Source of the DNA: Flavobacteriales bacterium UBA1958
Lineage (GTDB): Bacteria > Bacteroidota > Bacteroidia > Flavobacteriales_D > Sanyastnellaceae
DNA: 10,464 nucleotides
Direction of reading: 5' to 3'
NCBI GenBank assembly: GCA_002336675.1
Contig: DDEI01000037.1
Coordinates: forward strand, 1-10,464
Positions 1 to 8,573 of the stretch are shown in pieces. The notes beneath the pieces are model-generated. The model was not told the DNA's origin, made no database searches, and worked only from the letters and a program-made list of their open reading frames with translations. Numbering within the stretch: the first letter of the stretch is position 1; every line of letters starts with the position of its first letter. The position numbers and the translations under genes were made by a program.

Positions 1-1
1 C

Positions 2-931
2 AGAGTCATTCATGACTTGAGCCATAGAGAGAAAATCACTGCTGCTTCTTTGTTCAGCTTTGGATTACACTACTCAATTCCCTTGGATAAATGGAGCTTA
101 ACAGACATGGCTTCAGACTATGCGTACATCGGGAAAAATTCTATTGATTTCGAAATCCCGGGAACATTTGGAATCCTCCAAGATTTTGAAAATTGGGAAC
201 AGAAAGACCGGCATTTCCCAATGTTATCCGCGGAGCAATACGCAGAAGTTCCTCAGCTAAATCACTTGCATTTCGTCACGGCAGCTTATGCAGAGTTGGA
301 TCAGGCATTTTTAACATTGCTACGAAAAAACGAAAACACCGTATTAATTCTACACACTGAAAATGAGCACGGAATGGCAGAATTAAGAGCCGCCTGTTTC
401 GCTCTAATTAATGCTGGACTAAGCACTCCAGTGATTAACTGGTTCAGCTATTCTGGATTAGATGAAAGTACATTTCAACTGCATGCCGCGGCAGATAACG
501 GAGCCCTTTTGTTGGATGGTTTAGGAGACGGAGTAATGATTACAGCTCAAGACCAACCAGCGGAGAACCTAAACAGAACAGCTTTTGGAATCCTTCAAGC
601 CACTAGAACTAGAATCTCCAAAACAGAATATATCTCCTGCCCATCCTGCGGAAGAACACTCTTTGATTTGCAAGAAACTACGGCTAAAATTAGAGTAAGA
701 ACAGACCACCTAAAAGGAATTAAAATAGGAATTATGGGCTGTATTGTAAACGGCCCAGGAGAAATGGCCGATGCTGATTATGGCTATGTAGGAACTGGAA
801 AAGGTAAAATTACGCTCTACAAAGAACAGGATGTCGTGAAGAAAAATGTTCCTGAAGCTGAAGCCGTAGATGAACTCATAGAACTCATCCGTCTGCATGG
901 AGACTGGGTGGAGCGGGAAGAATTGGTTTAA
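2..931 (+). CDS. ispG: 4-hydroxy-3-methylbut-2-enyl diphosphate synthase (IspG/GcpE), C-terminal part
   Basis: This is the 3' part of ispG; the frame is open to the window edge, so the true start lies upstream and the TTG at 17 is not a start. IspG reductively converts methylerythritol cyclodiphosphate to HMBPP in the MEP isoprenoid pathway, using a [4Fe-4S] cluster in the cytoplasm. The C-terminal cluster domain is clear: the C-P-S-C-G-R motif has Cys codons at 638-640 and 647-649, the third Cys (M-G-C-I-V-N-G-P-G-E) is at 740-742, and the conserved Glu fourth ligand is at 761-763. The preceding ~200 residues fit the extra domain seen in the long plant/Bacteroidetes form of IspG rather than the short E. 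coli form. All key cluster residues are present. Identification is firm; only the N-terminal TIM barrel is missing from view. Confidence 0.95.
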   Translation, partial: RVIHDLSHREKITAASLFSFGLHYSIPLDKWSLTDMASDYAYIGKNSIDFEIPGTFGILQDFENWEQKDRHFPMLSAEQYAEVPQLNHLHFVTAAYAELDQAFLTLLRKNENTVLILHTENEHGMAELRAACFALINAGLSTPVINWFSYSGLDESTFQLHAAADNGALLLDGLGDGVMITAQDQPAENLNRTAFGILQATRTRISKTEYISCPSCGRTLFDLQETTAKIRVRTDHLKGIKIGIMGCIVNGPGEMADADYGYVGTGKGKITLYKEQDVVKKNVPEAEAVDELIELIRLHGDWVEREELV

Positions 932-974
932 CTCCATAATTATGTTAATACCATGAAGACTGCAAAACACTTCT

Positions 975-982
975 TTACTTTG
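975..982 (+). promoter_or_regulatory. possible Bacteroidetes -7 promoter element
   Basis: TTACTTTG (followed by C) differs by one base from the Bacteroidetes -7 consensus TAnnTTTG and sits 17 bp before the ATG at 1000. I see no clear TTG -33 box at the right distance, so this is tentative. It would give the membrane protein/ABC pair a promoter separate from ispG. Confidence 0.35.
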
Positions 983-999
983 CCCGTTTAATTCTCTGA

Positions 1000-1935
1000 A
1001 TGAAATTTCACTTTACACTTGAATATAAAAGACTGCGCAGACAAATTGAAGAATTAGGTCTTCACCCTACAGCTGTTTTTTTGGTGTCAGTGCTGCTGTT
1101 TCTTTCTCTCACTTTCTATGTGGGAATCATGACGGAAAAACCACCACTATTAATCGCTCTAGCAGGAGGAGCATCAGTATCCATAGTATTCAGAGGGAAA
1201 AGAACCTCTTTCTATGGAGCGATTTATACTAGAAAAGAACTTCTTAAAACTCAAGGTACAGAAGCTTTTTTGTTGGGGCTGCCCTTCTTTCTGATTTTGC
1301 TTTTCTCCAGTTTTTTTACACACGCCTTTTTATTACTTGGAGCGGTTATCCTTAGTCCGTTTTTATTCTTGTTTTCACAGCGAGCTTCCACCTCATTTCA
1401 GGTTCCACCTATTCCTACTCCATTTAAGAAGCGCCCCTTTGAATTCATTAAGGGGTTTAGAACTATTTGGCCGCTTTATCTTGTTGTCCTTTTTATCATC
1501 TATAAAGCTGTGGAGGTAGATAACTTCAACCTTGGATTAGTCTCGTTTTTAATCGCTCTTATATCCATGTCGTTTTTCTTTACCAAGCCAGAGCCTATTT
1601 CCTTGGTGACCATTTATATCCAAAACGCTAAAGAATTTTTATGGCACAAAATAAAATTGGCAGTTAGAAACACACTGCTCCTTTCCCTTCCCTTTATCTT
1701 AATCTTATTAGGGTTCTTTCCTGATGAGATTCTGCTGGTAACAGCGGCCGTGCTCTTTGGGCTTTTATTTACCCTCACTAGCCTTTTAGGAAAATACGCC
1801 TACTTCCCCTCAGAAATAAATGTTATCCAAAGCATAGCTTTAGTACTGTGCTTGGTGACTCCACCTTTAGTAATTATAGTTATCCCGGTGTTTTATAAAA
1901 AAGCACTGGCCAATTTAAACCCTCTGCTCTCATGA
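1000..1935 (+). CDS. polytopic membrane protein, putative ABC-2-type exporter permease subunit
   Basis: I do not recognise a named family. The 311-residue protein has a short basic cytoplasmic N-terminus (about residues 1-22) and then roughly eight to nine hydrophobic stretches, near residues 23-43, 48-64, 88-108, 109-127, 156-170, 177-195, 224-240, 244-263 and 275-298, separated by basic loops (for example K143-K144-R145). There is no nucleotide-binding motif. Its stop overlaps the ATG of the ABC ATPase by 4 bp (ATGA at 1932-1935), which strongly suggests translational coupling and that the two form one transporter, this one supplying the membrane channel. The long run of hydrophobic segments and the single ATPase partner without a binding protein suggest export rather than import; the substrate cannot be told. 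The ATG start is supported by a nearby -7-like element and by the basic N-terminus. Confidence 0.7.
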   Translation: MKFHFTLEYKRLRRQIEELGLHPTAVFLVSVLLFLSLTFYVGIMTEKPPLLIALAGGASVSIVFRGKRTSFYGAIYTRKELLKTQGTEAFLLGLPFFLILLFSSFFTHAFLLLGAVILSPFLFLFSQRASTSFQVPPIPTPFKKRPFEFIKGFRTIWPLYLVVLFIIYKAVEVDNFNLGLVSFLIALISMSFFFTKPEPISLVTIYIQNAKEFLWHKIKLAVRNTLLLSLPFILILLGFFPDEILLVTAAVLFGLLFTLTSLLGKYAYFPSEINVIQSIALVLCLVTPPLVIIVIPVFYKKALANLNPLLS

Positions 1936-2579
1936 TAGAAATAAGCAACTTATCTAAATCTTATGGAAAATCCAAGGTATTGGGAAACCTGAACTTATCT
2001 CTCCCTTCAGGAAAAATCATAGGAATAGTCGGGGCTAATGGCGCAGGGAAATCTACTCTGTTTAAGTGCATTCATGGAACAGAAACTTTTGAGGGCAGCA
2101 TCACTTCCGAATTTGAAAATCTAAGAACCAAGATAGGAATGCTCGAAACCAACCCTATTATGCTCAGTATGATTACAGGTGAAGAGTATTTGATTTTGCA
2201 TTGCAATGCTAGAAAGCTTCCCGTTCCAGATTTAAAGGACATGAACATGTTCGATTTACCGCTGAAAAAATTTGCTTCTAACTATTCTACAGGAATGAAA
2301 AAGAAGTTGGCCTTAACAGCTATTCTCATTCAGAATAACGAAGTCTTCATACTAGACGAACCTTTTAATGGCGTGGATTTACAGAGCAATCTCAAATTGA
2401 AATCTACTTTTTTAAAACTCAGAGAAGAAGGAAAAACAGTGCTCATTTCCTCACACATATTTTCTACACTTACTGAAATCTGTGATGAGATTCATTTGAT
2501 AAAGGACGGATGTATAAAGTTGACTGCTACCCAGACTAATTTTAACGAAATAGAGGATGTTTTAATTTCAAAAAATTAA
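1932..2579 (+). CDS. ABC transporter ATP-binding protein
   Basis: A single-domain ABC ATPase of 215 residues, the usual size for an ABC-2 exporter motor. Visible motifs in order: Walker A G-A-N-G-A-G-K-S-T at residues 34-42; Q-loop region near 69-75 (I-G-M-L-E-T-N, with Glu where Gln is usual, as often in the drug/lipid export branch); signature Y-S-T-G-M-K-K-K-L at 118-126, an S-T-G variant of LSGGQ; Walker B V-F-I-L-D-E-P at 138-144 with catalytic Glu143; D-loop near 147-150; and switch His175. It should hydrolyse ATP at the inner face of the cytoplasmic membrane to drive the overlapping membrane protein at 1000-1935. The 4-bp overlap points to one transcript. The substrate is not predictable from sequence. 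Confidence 0.9.
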   Translation: MIEISNLSKSYGKSKVLGNLNLSLPSGKIIGIVGANGAGKSTLFKCIHGTETFEGSITSEFENLRTKIGMLETNPIMLSMITGEEYLILHCNARKLPVPDLKDMNMFDLPLKKFASNYSTGMKKKLALTAILIQNNEVFILDEPFNGVDLQSNLKLKSTFLKLREEGKTVLISSHIFSTLTEICDEIHLIKDGCIKLTATQTNFNEIEDVLISKN

Positions 2580-2653
2580 AACTAAAATCGATAGAATTCG
2601 GCAATAAATATTCCTATGGCAACACTTACATTTACTGCAGCAAAAACAGGCAC

Positions 2654-5600
2654 GTGACGTTATCGGAATTCAGGGAATTTTATGCCTCCAGCGCTGAAGT
2701 GAAAGAACTCATTCAGCACTTAAATAAAGCCGGACAAAAAGTCCAGCTACGGGGATTAGTGGGTTCTATCAAATCTATCATAGCCTCTGCGGCCTCCGAA
2801 GTTATGGGGAATACCCAGCTCTTTATCCTTGACGATAAAGAGGAAGCGGCTTACTTTATGAATGACCTTCAGGAACTGTTCAAGACAGAAAAACACATTC
2901 TGTTTTTTCCAAGGTCGGCTAAAGTGCCCTATGATAATGAGCGTGTAGAAAATGCCAATGTGGCCATGCGTGCCGAGGTGCTGAACGAAATAAACACCTC
3001 TAAAACTCCTAAAATTATAGTTACTTATCCCGAAGCTTTGAGCGAAAAGGTAGTGACCAAAAAGGAGCTTTCCGAACACACGTTTATCGTACAAAAAGAT
3101 GCCAAACTAGATATAGAATTCATCGATGAAATGCTCATAGAGTATGAATTCGATAAGGTGGATTATGTTTTTGAGCCAGGACAGTTTTCTGTGCGTGGTG
3201 GAATAGTAGATGTGTTTTCTTACTCTTTCGATCAGCCTTATCGTATAGAATTCTTTGATGACGAGGTGGAGTCTATCCGTAAATTCGACCCGGTTTCTCA
3301 ACTTTCTAGCGGCATGATGGAGTTCGCTACTATAGTTCCTAATGTGGGGGATAAAACCCTAATGGAAACGAGGGAAAGTCTGCTCAAATTTATTCCTGAA
3401 GATTCGTGTGTCTGGATGACAGACTTTAAACTGGCCGCTGCTCGATTAGACAAGTATCTGGACAAAGCCAAGGACGTTTTCAAGGCATTGGACGGCCCTA
3501 TAAAGCATGCTGAGCCGAAAGAAATCTACATGCAGGCGATAGACTTAAAAAGTCAACTCGAACAGTTTAAGGTAGTGGAGTTTGGAAACAAATTTCATTA
3601 TGCCAATGGGGAAAATATAGCGTTCAACACCGAGCCTCAGCCGAGTTTCAATAAAAACTTTGAGCTGCTGGCCATGAACTTAAACGCTAATAAAAAGCGT
3701 GGATTGACCAACTATATTCTTTCGGATAACCCGCAGCAGATAGAACGGATTTACAGCATTTTCGAGGATACCGAGCGTGCGGTGGAATTCACGCCTATGA
3801 CCTTTAAACTGCACGAAGGATTTATAGATAACAACCTAAATGTGGCCTGTTACACAGACCACCAAATTTTTGACCGTTACCACAGATTTAAACTAAAAGA
3901 CGGGTTTAAGAAAAACAAACAGGCACTTACCCTAAAAGAGCTTAGCTCACTGCAGCCAGGAGATTTCGTGGTGCACATAGACCACGGTGTAGGAAAGTTT
4001 AGCGGACTGGAAAAAATAGATGTCAACGGAAAAAAGCAGGAGGCCATTCGTCTGATTTACAAAGATTCGGATATTCTGTATGTGAGCATCCATTCCCTTC
4101 ACCGCATAAGTAAATACACCGGAAAAGACGGCACCCAGCCTTCGGTTCATAAACTAGGCGGGCAAGCTTGGGAGAAAGTGAAATCCAAAACAAAAGCACG
4201 TGTAAAAGAACTGGCTTTCAACCTTATTTCTCTTTATGCCAAAAGGAAAGCGAGCAAAGGATTCGCTTTTGCCCCTGACAATTACCTGATGCATGAGCTA
4301 GAAGCCAGCTTTATGTTTGAAGATACGCCCGATCAAATACTGGCCAATGAGGCGGTGAAAAAAGACATGGAATCTGAGGCTCCTATGGATAGATTAATCT
4401 GTGGAGATGTAGGGTTCGGTAAAACGGAGATCGCTATTAGAGCAGCGTTTAAAGCAGTCTGTGATAACAAGCAAGTGGCTATTCTGGTGCCTACCACGGT
4501 GCTTTCTATACAGCATTATAAAAACCTGAAAGAACGACTGAAAGAATTCCCGGTAACGGTGGACTATGTGAATAGGTTCAAGAGTGGGAAGAAGATGTCA
4601 GAGACATTGCAACGCTTAGAAGAAGGAAAAATAGACATCATAGTAGGAACGCATGCGCTGGTAGGAAAACGAATCCAATTCAAGGATTTAGGGCTGCTGG
4701 TAATCGATGAGGAGCAGAAATTCGGGGTGGGAATAAAGGAGAAGTTGAAAACCATGAAGGCCAACCTGGATACGCTTACCATGACTGCTACGCCTATTCC
4801 TAGAACGCTGCAGTTTTCACTGATGGGCGCTAGAGATTTGAGCTTAATAAACACCCCTCCACCCAATAGGCAGAGTGTCGAAACCGAGGTTACAGGAATG
4901 AGTGAGGAGCTCATCAGAGACTCTATTTCTTATGAACTGGCGCGAAACGGACAAGTGTTTTTCGTACACAACCGCGTACAAGATATCAAGGAAGTGCAGG
5001 GAATGATTCAGCGTATAGTGCCTGATGCTAAAGTGGTAGTCGGCCACGGGCAGATGGAGGGCGACAAACTGGAACAGGTGATGGAAGATTTCGTGGATCA
5101 CAAGTACGATGTGCTGCTGGCCACTACGATTATAGAATCTGGTATAGATATTTCTAATGCCAACACCATGATCATCAATAACGCGCAGAACTTCGGGTTG
5201 AGTGATCTCCACCAGTTAAGAGGGCGTGTAGGGCGTAGCAATAAGAAAGCATTCTGCTACCTGCTCGCACCGCCTGCCCAGCACCTCCCCGGAGATGCCA
5301 AAAGAAGATTACAGGCCATAGAGCAGTTTAGTGAATTGGGTTCAGGAATGAATATTTCTATGCGTGACTTGGACATCCGTGGGGCAGGAAACATTTTTGG
5401 CGGAGATCAGAGTGGGTTTATGGCAGATGTAGGTTTTGAGATGTATAATAAAATACTGAACGAGGCCATAGAGGAACTGAAAGAAACCGAGTTCAAACAC
5501 TTGGCAGATGAAGAGGAAAAAGTGCAGCAAGCATGGGTGAAAGAAGCGGTACTAGAGACAGACCTGGAACTGCTTATTCCAGATGAGTATGTGCAGAGTA

Positions 5601-6010
5601 TTACGGAGCGTTTAGCGCTTTATAAAGGGCTGGAAGACGCCAAAACAGAAGAAGGCCTGCAGTTTTACGAAAAGAGCCTAATAGACAGATTTGGCGCTAT
5701 TCCTCAGCAGGTAGAAAACCTCATAGAAACGGTTAGACTGCGCTGGATAGCTCAGGAAATAGGGTTTGAAAAACTGGTGCTGAAGAGTTCTAAAATGATC
5801 TGTTACTTCGTGGCCAATCAGGAGAGCGGATATTACCAGAGTCCTGCCTTTACCCGCGTGCTCAAATATGTGCAGGTGAATCCTAGAAGCGGAAAAATGT
5901 ACGAGAAAAACGAAGGGCTCAGATTCAGTTTTGTGGAAGTACAGAGCATCACCCAAGCCAAAGAATTGCTGGCGCCCATTATAGCCAACTCTAAAACACT
6001 TGCAGCATGA
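2654..6010 (+). CDS. mfd: transcription-repair coupling factor Mfd
   Basis: Mfd is a cytoplasmic translocase that pushes RNA polymerase stalled at DNA lesions off the template and recruits UvrA, starting transcription-coupled repair. The 1118 residues match the family length. Order of domains: a UvrB-like N-terminal part with a degenerate P-loop (about residues 34-41, G-L-V-G-S-I-K-S, not expected to bind ATP); a CarD-like RNA-polymerase interaction domain from about 432 (P-G-D-F-V-V-H-I-D-H-G-V-G); helicase motif I G-D-V-G-F-G-K-T at 584-591; motif II D-E-E-Q at 685-688; motif III T-A-T-P at 711-714; motif VI Q-L-R-G-R-V-G-R at 854-861; and a C-terminal TRCF domain. The start is GTG: the upstream frame has no ATG, and the N-terminal M-T-L-S-E-F-R resembles Mfd starts. 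TACATTTA at 2628-2635 is a weak -7 candidate. The gene overlaps the next by 4 bp. Confidence 0.97.
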   Translation: MTLSEFREFYASSAEVKELIQHLNKAGQKVQLRGLVGSIKSIIASAASEVMGNTQLFILDDKEEAAYFMNDLQELFKTEKHILFFPRSAKVPYDNERVENANVAMRAEVLNEINTSKTPKIIVTYPEALSEKVVTKKELSEHTFIVQKDAKLDIEFIDEMLIEYEFDKVDYVFEPGQFSVRGGIVDVFSYSFDQPYRIEFFDDEVESIRKFDPVSQLSSGMMEFATIVPNVGDKTLMETRESLLKFIPEDSCVWMTDFKLAAARLDKYLDKAKDVFKALDGPIKHAEPKEIYMQAIDLKSQLEQFKVVEFGNKFHYANGENIAFNTEPQPSFNKNFELLAMNLNANKKRGLTNYILSDNPQQIERIYSIFEDTERAVEFTPMTFKLHEGFIDNNLNVACYTDHQIFDRYHRFKLKDGFKKNKQALTLKELSSLQPGDFVVHIDHGVGKFSGLEKIDVNGKKQEAIRLIYKDSDILYVSIHSLHRISKYTGKDGTQPSVHKLGGQAWEKVKSKTKARVKELAFNLISLYAKRKASKGFAFAPDNYLMHELEASFMFEDTPDQILANEAVKKDMESEAPMDRLICGDVGFGKTEIAIRAAFKAVCDNKQVAILVPTTVLSIQHYKNLKERLKEFPVTVDYVNRFKSGKKMSETLQRLEEGKIDIIVGTHALVGKRIQFKDLGLLVIDEEQKFGVGIKEKLKTMKANLDTLTMTATPIPRTLQFSLMGARDLSLINTPPPNRQSVETEVTGMSEELIRDSISYELARNGQVFFVHNRVQDIKEVQGMIQRIVPDAKVVVGHGQMEGDKLEQVMEDFVDHKYDVLLATTIIESGIDISNANTMIINNAQNFGLSDLHQLRGRVGRSNKKAFCYLLAPPAQHLPGDAKRRLQAIEQFSELGSGMNISMRDLDIRGAGNIFGGDQSGFMADVGFEMYNKILNEAIEELKETEFKHLADEEEKVQQAWVKEAVLETDLELLIPDEYVQSITERLALYKGLEDAKTEEGLQFYEKSLIDRFGAIPQQVENLIETVRLRWIAQEIGFEKLVLKSSKMICYFVANQESGYYQSPAFTRVLKYVQVNPRSGKMYEKNEGLRFSFVEVQSITQAKELLAPIIANSKTLAA

Positions 6011-7053
6011 GAAATCTATTAGATGTGTGGTTCAAAAGACTGGTAGTAATCAATCTGGTATTGGTATTTATAGTAGTCATCGCGGGTTCTATCGTTCGGG
6101 TAACTGATTCTGGAATGGGCTGCCCAGACTGGCCTAAATGTTTTGGCGCATACATTCCACCTACAAGTGAAGACCAAGTGACGTGGCATGAGGCAGAAGC
6201 CTACTTCGAAGGACAAATGATTATCCACAACGAGAAGCTGTACAATGCCAAATCTGACCTTCAATCTTCTCCTAATGCATTTAACCTAAACGACTGGGAG
6301 GAATTTACCAAACACGATTACGCCACTTATAATACTTTACACACTTGGATAGAGTTCATCAACCGACTGGCTACAGTAGCACTAGGTTTCCCAGTGATGG
6401 CATTGTTTGCCCTCTCCTTTTTTTACTGGAAAGAACGCAGAGCGCGTGTTTATCTGTCGTTTGCTGTGGTGCTTTTAGTTGGTTTTCAGGCTTGGCTAGG
6501 AAAACTAGTGGTGGAATCTAACCTCAAAGGACAAACGATTACGCTGCACATGATAGGCGTTTTTGCCATTATAGGAGTGCTGCTCATACTGCTAGCTAAA
6601 GCGCGCAGAATAAAGGAAAAAACTATATTTCCAGACAAATTATTCAAGGGTTTATCCTCTGCAGCGCTATACACTACTTTGCTCATGGTGGTGCTCGGCA
6701 CGCAAGTGCGTGAGCAGATAGACCAAATAGCCAAAACCACCACCGACCGCATGCTGTGGATAGAACAATTAGACTGGAAATTTATTACCCACCGCTCACT
6801 GATTTACGTGATCGTAATCATCAATGGCTACCTCCTTTACCAGGCGTTTAAAAACAACTGGTACAGATCTCGCTGGATATCCATAGGCGTCATTATTATA
6901 GCCGAAGCAGTGGTCGGCATTATGCTTGCTCACTGCGGTTTCCCAAAAGCCGCACAGCCTATACATTTGCTACTAAGCACAATGCTTTTCGCATTGCAAT
7001 TTGATTTGTTGATACAGTTGAGGTCTCCGAGAGCTATCGATTATGATTCTTAG
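6007..7053 (+). CDS. ctaA: heme A synthase, COX15/CtaA family
   Basis: A cytoplasmic-membrane heme-containing enzyme that oxidises the C8 methyl of heme O to the formyl of heme A, the cofactor of aa3/caa3-type cytochrome c oxidases. The 348-residue protein has about eight hydrophobic helices in two four-helix halves. The four expected heme-ligand histidines are in place: H112 (T-L-H-T-W-I-E) and H181 (T-L-H-M-I-G) in the first half, H262 (T-H-R-S) and H320 (P-I-H-L-L-L) in the second. E116 lies in the conserved W-I-E segment, and the first periplasmic loop has a Cys pair (C39 and C45 in G-C-P-D-W-P-K-C) resembling the CtaA redox disulfide. A long loop at about 50-105 before the second helix fits the COX15-like branch. 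The ATG overlaps the mfd stop (ATGA, 6007-6010), so translation is probably coupled although the functions are unrelated. No heme O synthase gene is adjacent. Confidence 0.92.
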   Translation: MRNLLDVWFKRLVVINLVLVFIVVIAGSIVRVTDSGMGCPDWPKCFGAYIPPTSEDQVTWHEAEAYFEGQMIIHNEKLYNAKSDLQSSPNAFNLNDWEEFTKHDYATYNTLHTWIEFINRLATVALGFPVMALFALSFFYWKERRARVYLSFAVVLLVGFQAWLGKLVVESNLKGQTITLHMIGVFAIIGVLLILLAKARRIKEKTIFPDKLFKGLSSAALYTTLLMVVLGTQVREQIDQIAKTTTDRMLWIEQLDWKFITHRSLIYVIVIINGYLLYQAFKNNWYRSRWISIGVIIIAEAVVGIMLAHCGFPKAAQPIHLLLSTMLFALQFDLLIQLRSPRAIDYDS

Positions 7054-7214
7054 TTTTATAGCGTGTGTTAATATTAATTAAACAGGAAGGCCTTTAAGTT
7101 TGTATGGCAATTATCTGACAACTCTCTTAAACACATCTCTAAGCGCCCTAATAACAACATATATAAACTCATTCGTTTAAGCGAATATCCCGTTGAATTT
7201 TAGGCCCAAATACT

Positions 7215-7262
7215 CGCTCTTAAACAACTTTTTTCAAGATGAGCGATGCTAATTTAAGAGTG
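7215..7262. repeat. imperfect inverted repeat at the end of the acyltransferase gene
   Basis: Arms CGCTCTTAAA (7215-7224) and TTTAAGAGTG (7253-7262) are complementary with one mismatch, around a 28-bp loop. The right arm includes the TAA stop of the - strand acyltransferase. No good T-run follows on either strand, so it is not a convincing terminator. The 200-bp convergent gap 7054-7253 otherwise holds only an AAGGCCTT palindrome and a weak ATTCGTTTAAGCGAAT hairpin at 7171-7186. Confidence 0.25.
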
Positions 7263-8573
7263 AATTTCTTTTTTTTTATTAAAAAAACTATATATGTATT
7301 TTTCAATCCAAGTAAGGTGTTTAGCCAGCAATACAAAAGAAAACACAAATAGAATCGCCCCCGATATTGCTGCAAAAGGAGTAAGGGATGCTTTGAAGAA
7401 AGTCATAAAAGGAATCCCTAGAAAACTTTCATATAACAGGATGGCGTGCACCACATAGATGACCAAAGTGTTTTGTCCCACGGCGTAAAACAAGGTTTTG
7501 TCCAATCCGACGAGTTTTCCGAGTAAGAGTACTATAGGACTAAAAAAGAAGAAGTAGCTAGCTAACGTCAAGCCATAGTGTTTGTTTTCTTGCCCATACA
7601 AAAGCATTGCTAAGAGAAAGCTCAAGCCAACTCCAATAAAAAGGCTATTTCGAACAAAAGTAGTTTTGGGGATAGCAGGTAGTTTTGAAGTTACCTTGTA
7701 CAAAAGTAAAACCGTTGAAATGACGATACAAATTTGACCAACTCTCGCAATTTCATAGACGGATAGTATGCTTTCAAGACCTAAATCTTTAAAATAGGGA
7801 TTACAATGTTTTAATATTTCATAGTAATACTCATTTAAACTAACCCCCAGTGCCAAAAGCACCATTGAAAACCCATAACTATTCCCATACTCCTTGATTT
7901 TATAAAGGATACTTCCAATTACCCCTCCGAAAAAGTAATAACCGCTCCAAGGAAACATCGGAAATACAGATACTTTTCTTTCTGTGTTAAAACTGGTAAC
8001 GAGCACATTTTCTATAACTCGAGGGATTTCGCTATAGTCTAGAACGCGCAGTGTTGGAGCGGCTACAAATACAGTGATTGATAACACAAACAACAAAATA
8101 CCAAGTGGAATTTTGAGCAAGTAGCTTTGCAATAGATAACATATTAGTACCACCAACATACAGGTCCCAATACAATGCAACACATGGTAGATGTAAACGA
8201 GGTCTGTAAACAAAGGAATGTCTAAAAAAACCACTTTGAAGATTTTGATTTGCAATAAAAAACCAATGAAAATCAAAAGAATCCCTCTTTTAGCTCCTTT
8301 TTGAAGGCGTATATTGGCCAAGCCTTTGTGCTTATTTCTCAATAGTAAATAGGTGAAAATAATCCCCGATATAGAAAAAAAGATAGGTGCAGTGAGTCCA
8401 CGTGTAAATTTCCAAAAAGCATAGACAGGATGGCTATCATCTCTAAAAATACCTGACAGCGTATAGACGATAAAATGTCCTTCTAACATCATAAGAATGG
8501 CGATAGAGCGAATAATATCTATAAAATAGACTCTTTTCGATGGAGGTGCGTGCTTGATGGTTGTTGTTTTCAA
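7254..8573 (-). CDS. DUF1624 / HGSNAT-like membrane acyltransferase
   Basis: A multi-pass membrane protein of 439 residues resembling the DUF1624 (heparan-alpha-glucosaminide N-acetyltransferase catalytic-like) group of Bacteroidetes. These are thought to move acyl groups across the membrane onto an unknown acceptor; the substrate here is unknown. Family-type signatures: R-V-Y-F-I-D with D19, R22 and H33 in the first helix region; T-R-G-L-T-A-P-I-F-F at 57-66; F-P-W-S-G-Y-Y-F-F-G-G at 207-217; and V-G-Q-N-T-L-V-I-Y-V-V-H at 365-376. About ten hydrophobic helices and a basic C-terminus follow. Length is normal, so the gene looks intact. The start is awkward: the only upstream candidate is TTG at 8573-8571, directly after a TAA in the same frame; the first ATG is residue 28, inside the conserved motif. 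Translation may rely on reinitiation after the upstream frame. It probably shares the promoter at 9112-9119. Confidence 0.8.
   Translation of the reverse strand: MKTTTIKHAPPSKRVYFIDIIRSIAILMMLEGHFIVYTLSGIFRDDSHPVYAFWKFTRGLTAPIFFSISGIIFTYLLLRNKHKGLANIRLQKGAKRGILLIFIGFLLQIKIFKVVFLDIPLFTDLVYIYHVLHCIGTCMLVVLICYLLQSYLLKIPLGILLFVLSITVFVAAPTLRVLDYSEIPRVIENVLVTSFNTERKVSVFPMFPWSGYYFFGGVIGSILYKIKEYGNSYGFSMVLLALGVSLNEYYYEILKHCNPYFKDLGLESILSVYEIARVGQICIVISTVLLLYKVTSKLPAIPKTTFVRNSLFIGVGLSFLLAMLLYGQENKHYGLTLASYFFFFSPIVLLLGKLVGLDKTLFYAVGQNTLVIYVVHAILLYESFLGIPFMTFFKASLTPFAAISGAILFVFSFVLLAKHLTWIEKYIYSFFNKKKEIHS

Noticed and set aside
17..19. TTG as the start of ispG
   Set aside because: The same frame is open to the window edge and the visible part begins mid-protein, so the start must lie upstream.
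710..970. Minus-strand 86-codon frame over the end of ispG
   Set aside because: Lies opposite the conserved iron-sulfur domain of ispG; antisense shadow.
4564..5212. Long minus-strand frames inside mfd (also at 2756-3483 and 5342-5956)
   Set aside because: Antisense to a clearly coding, fully conserved mfd; no domain character of their own.
7171..7186. ATTCGTTTAAGCGAAT as a terminator between the convergent genes
   Set aside because: Only a 5-bp perfect stem plus a wobble pair, and no T-run on either strand.
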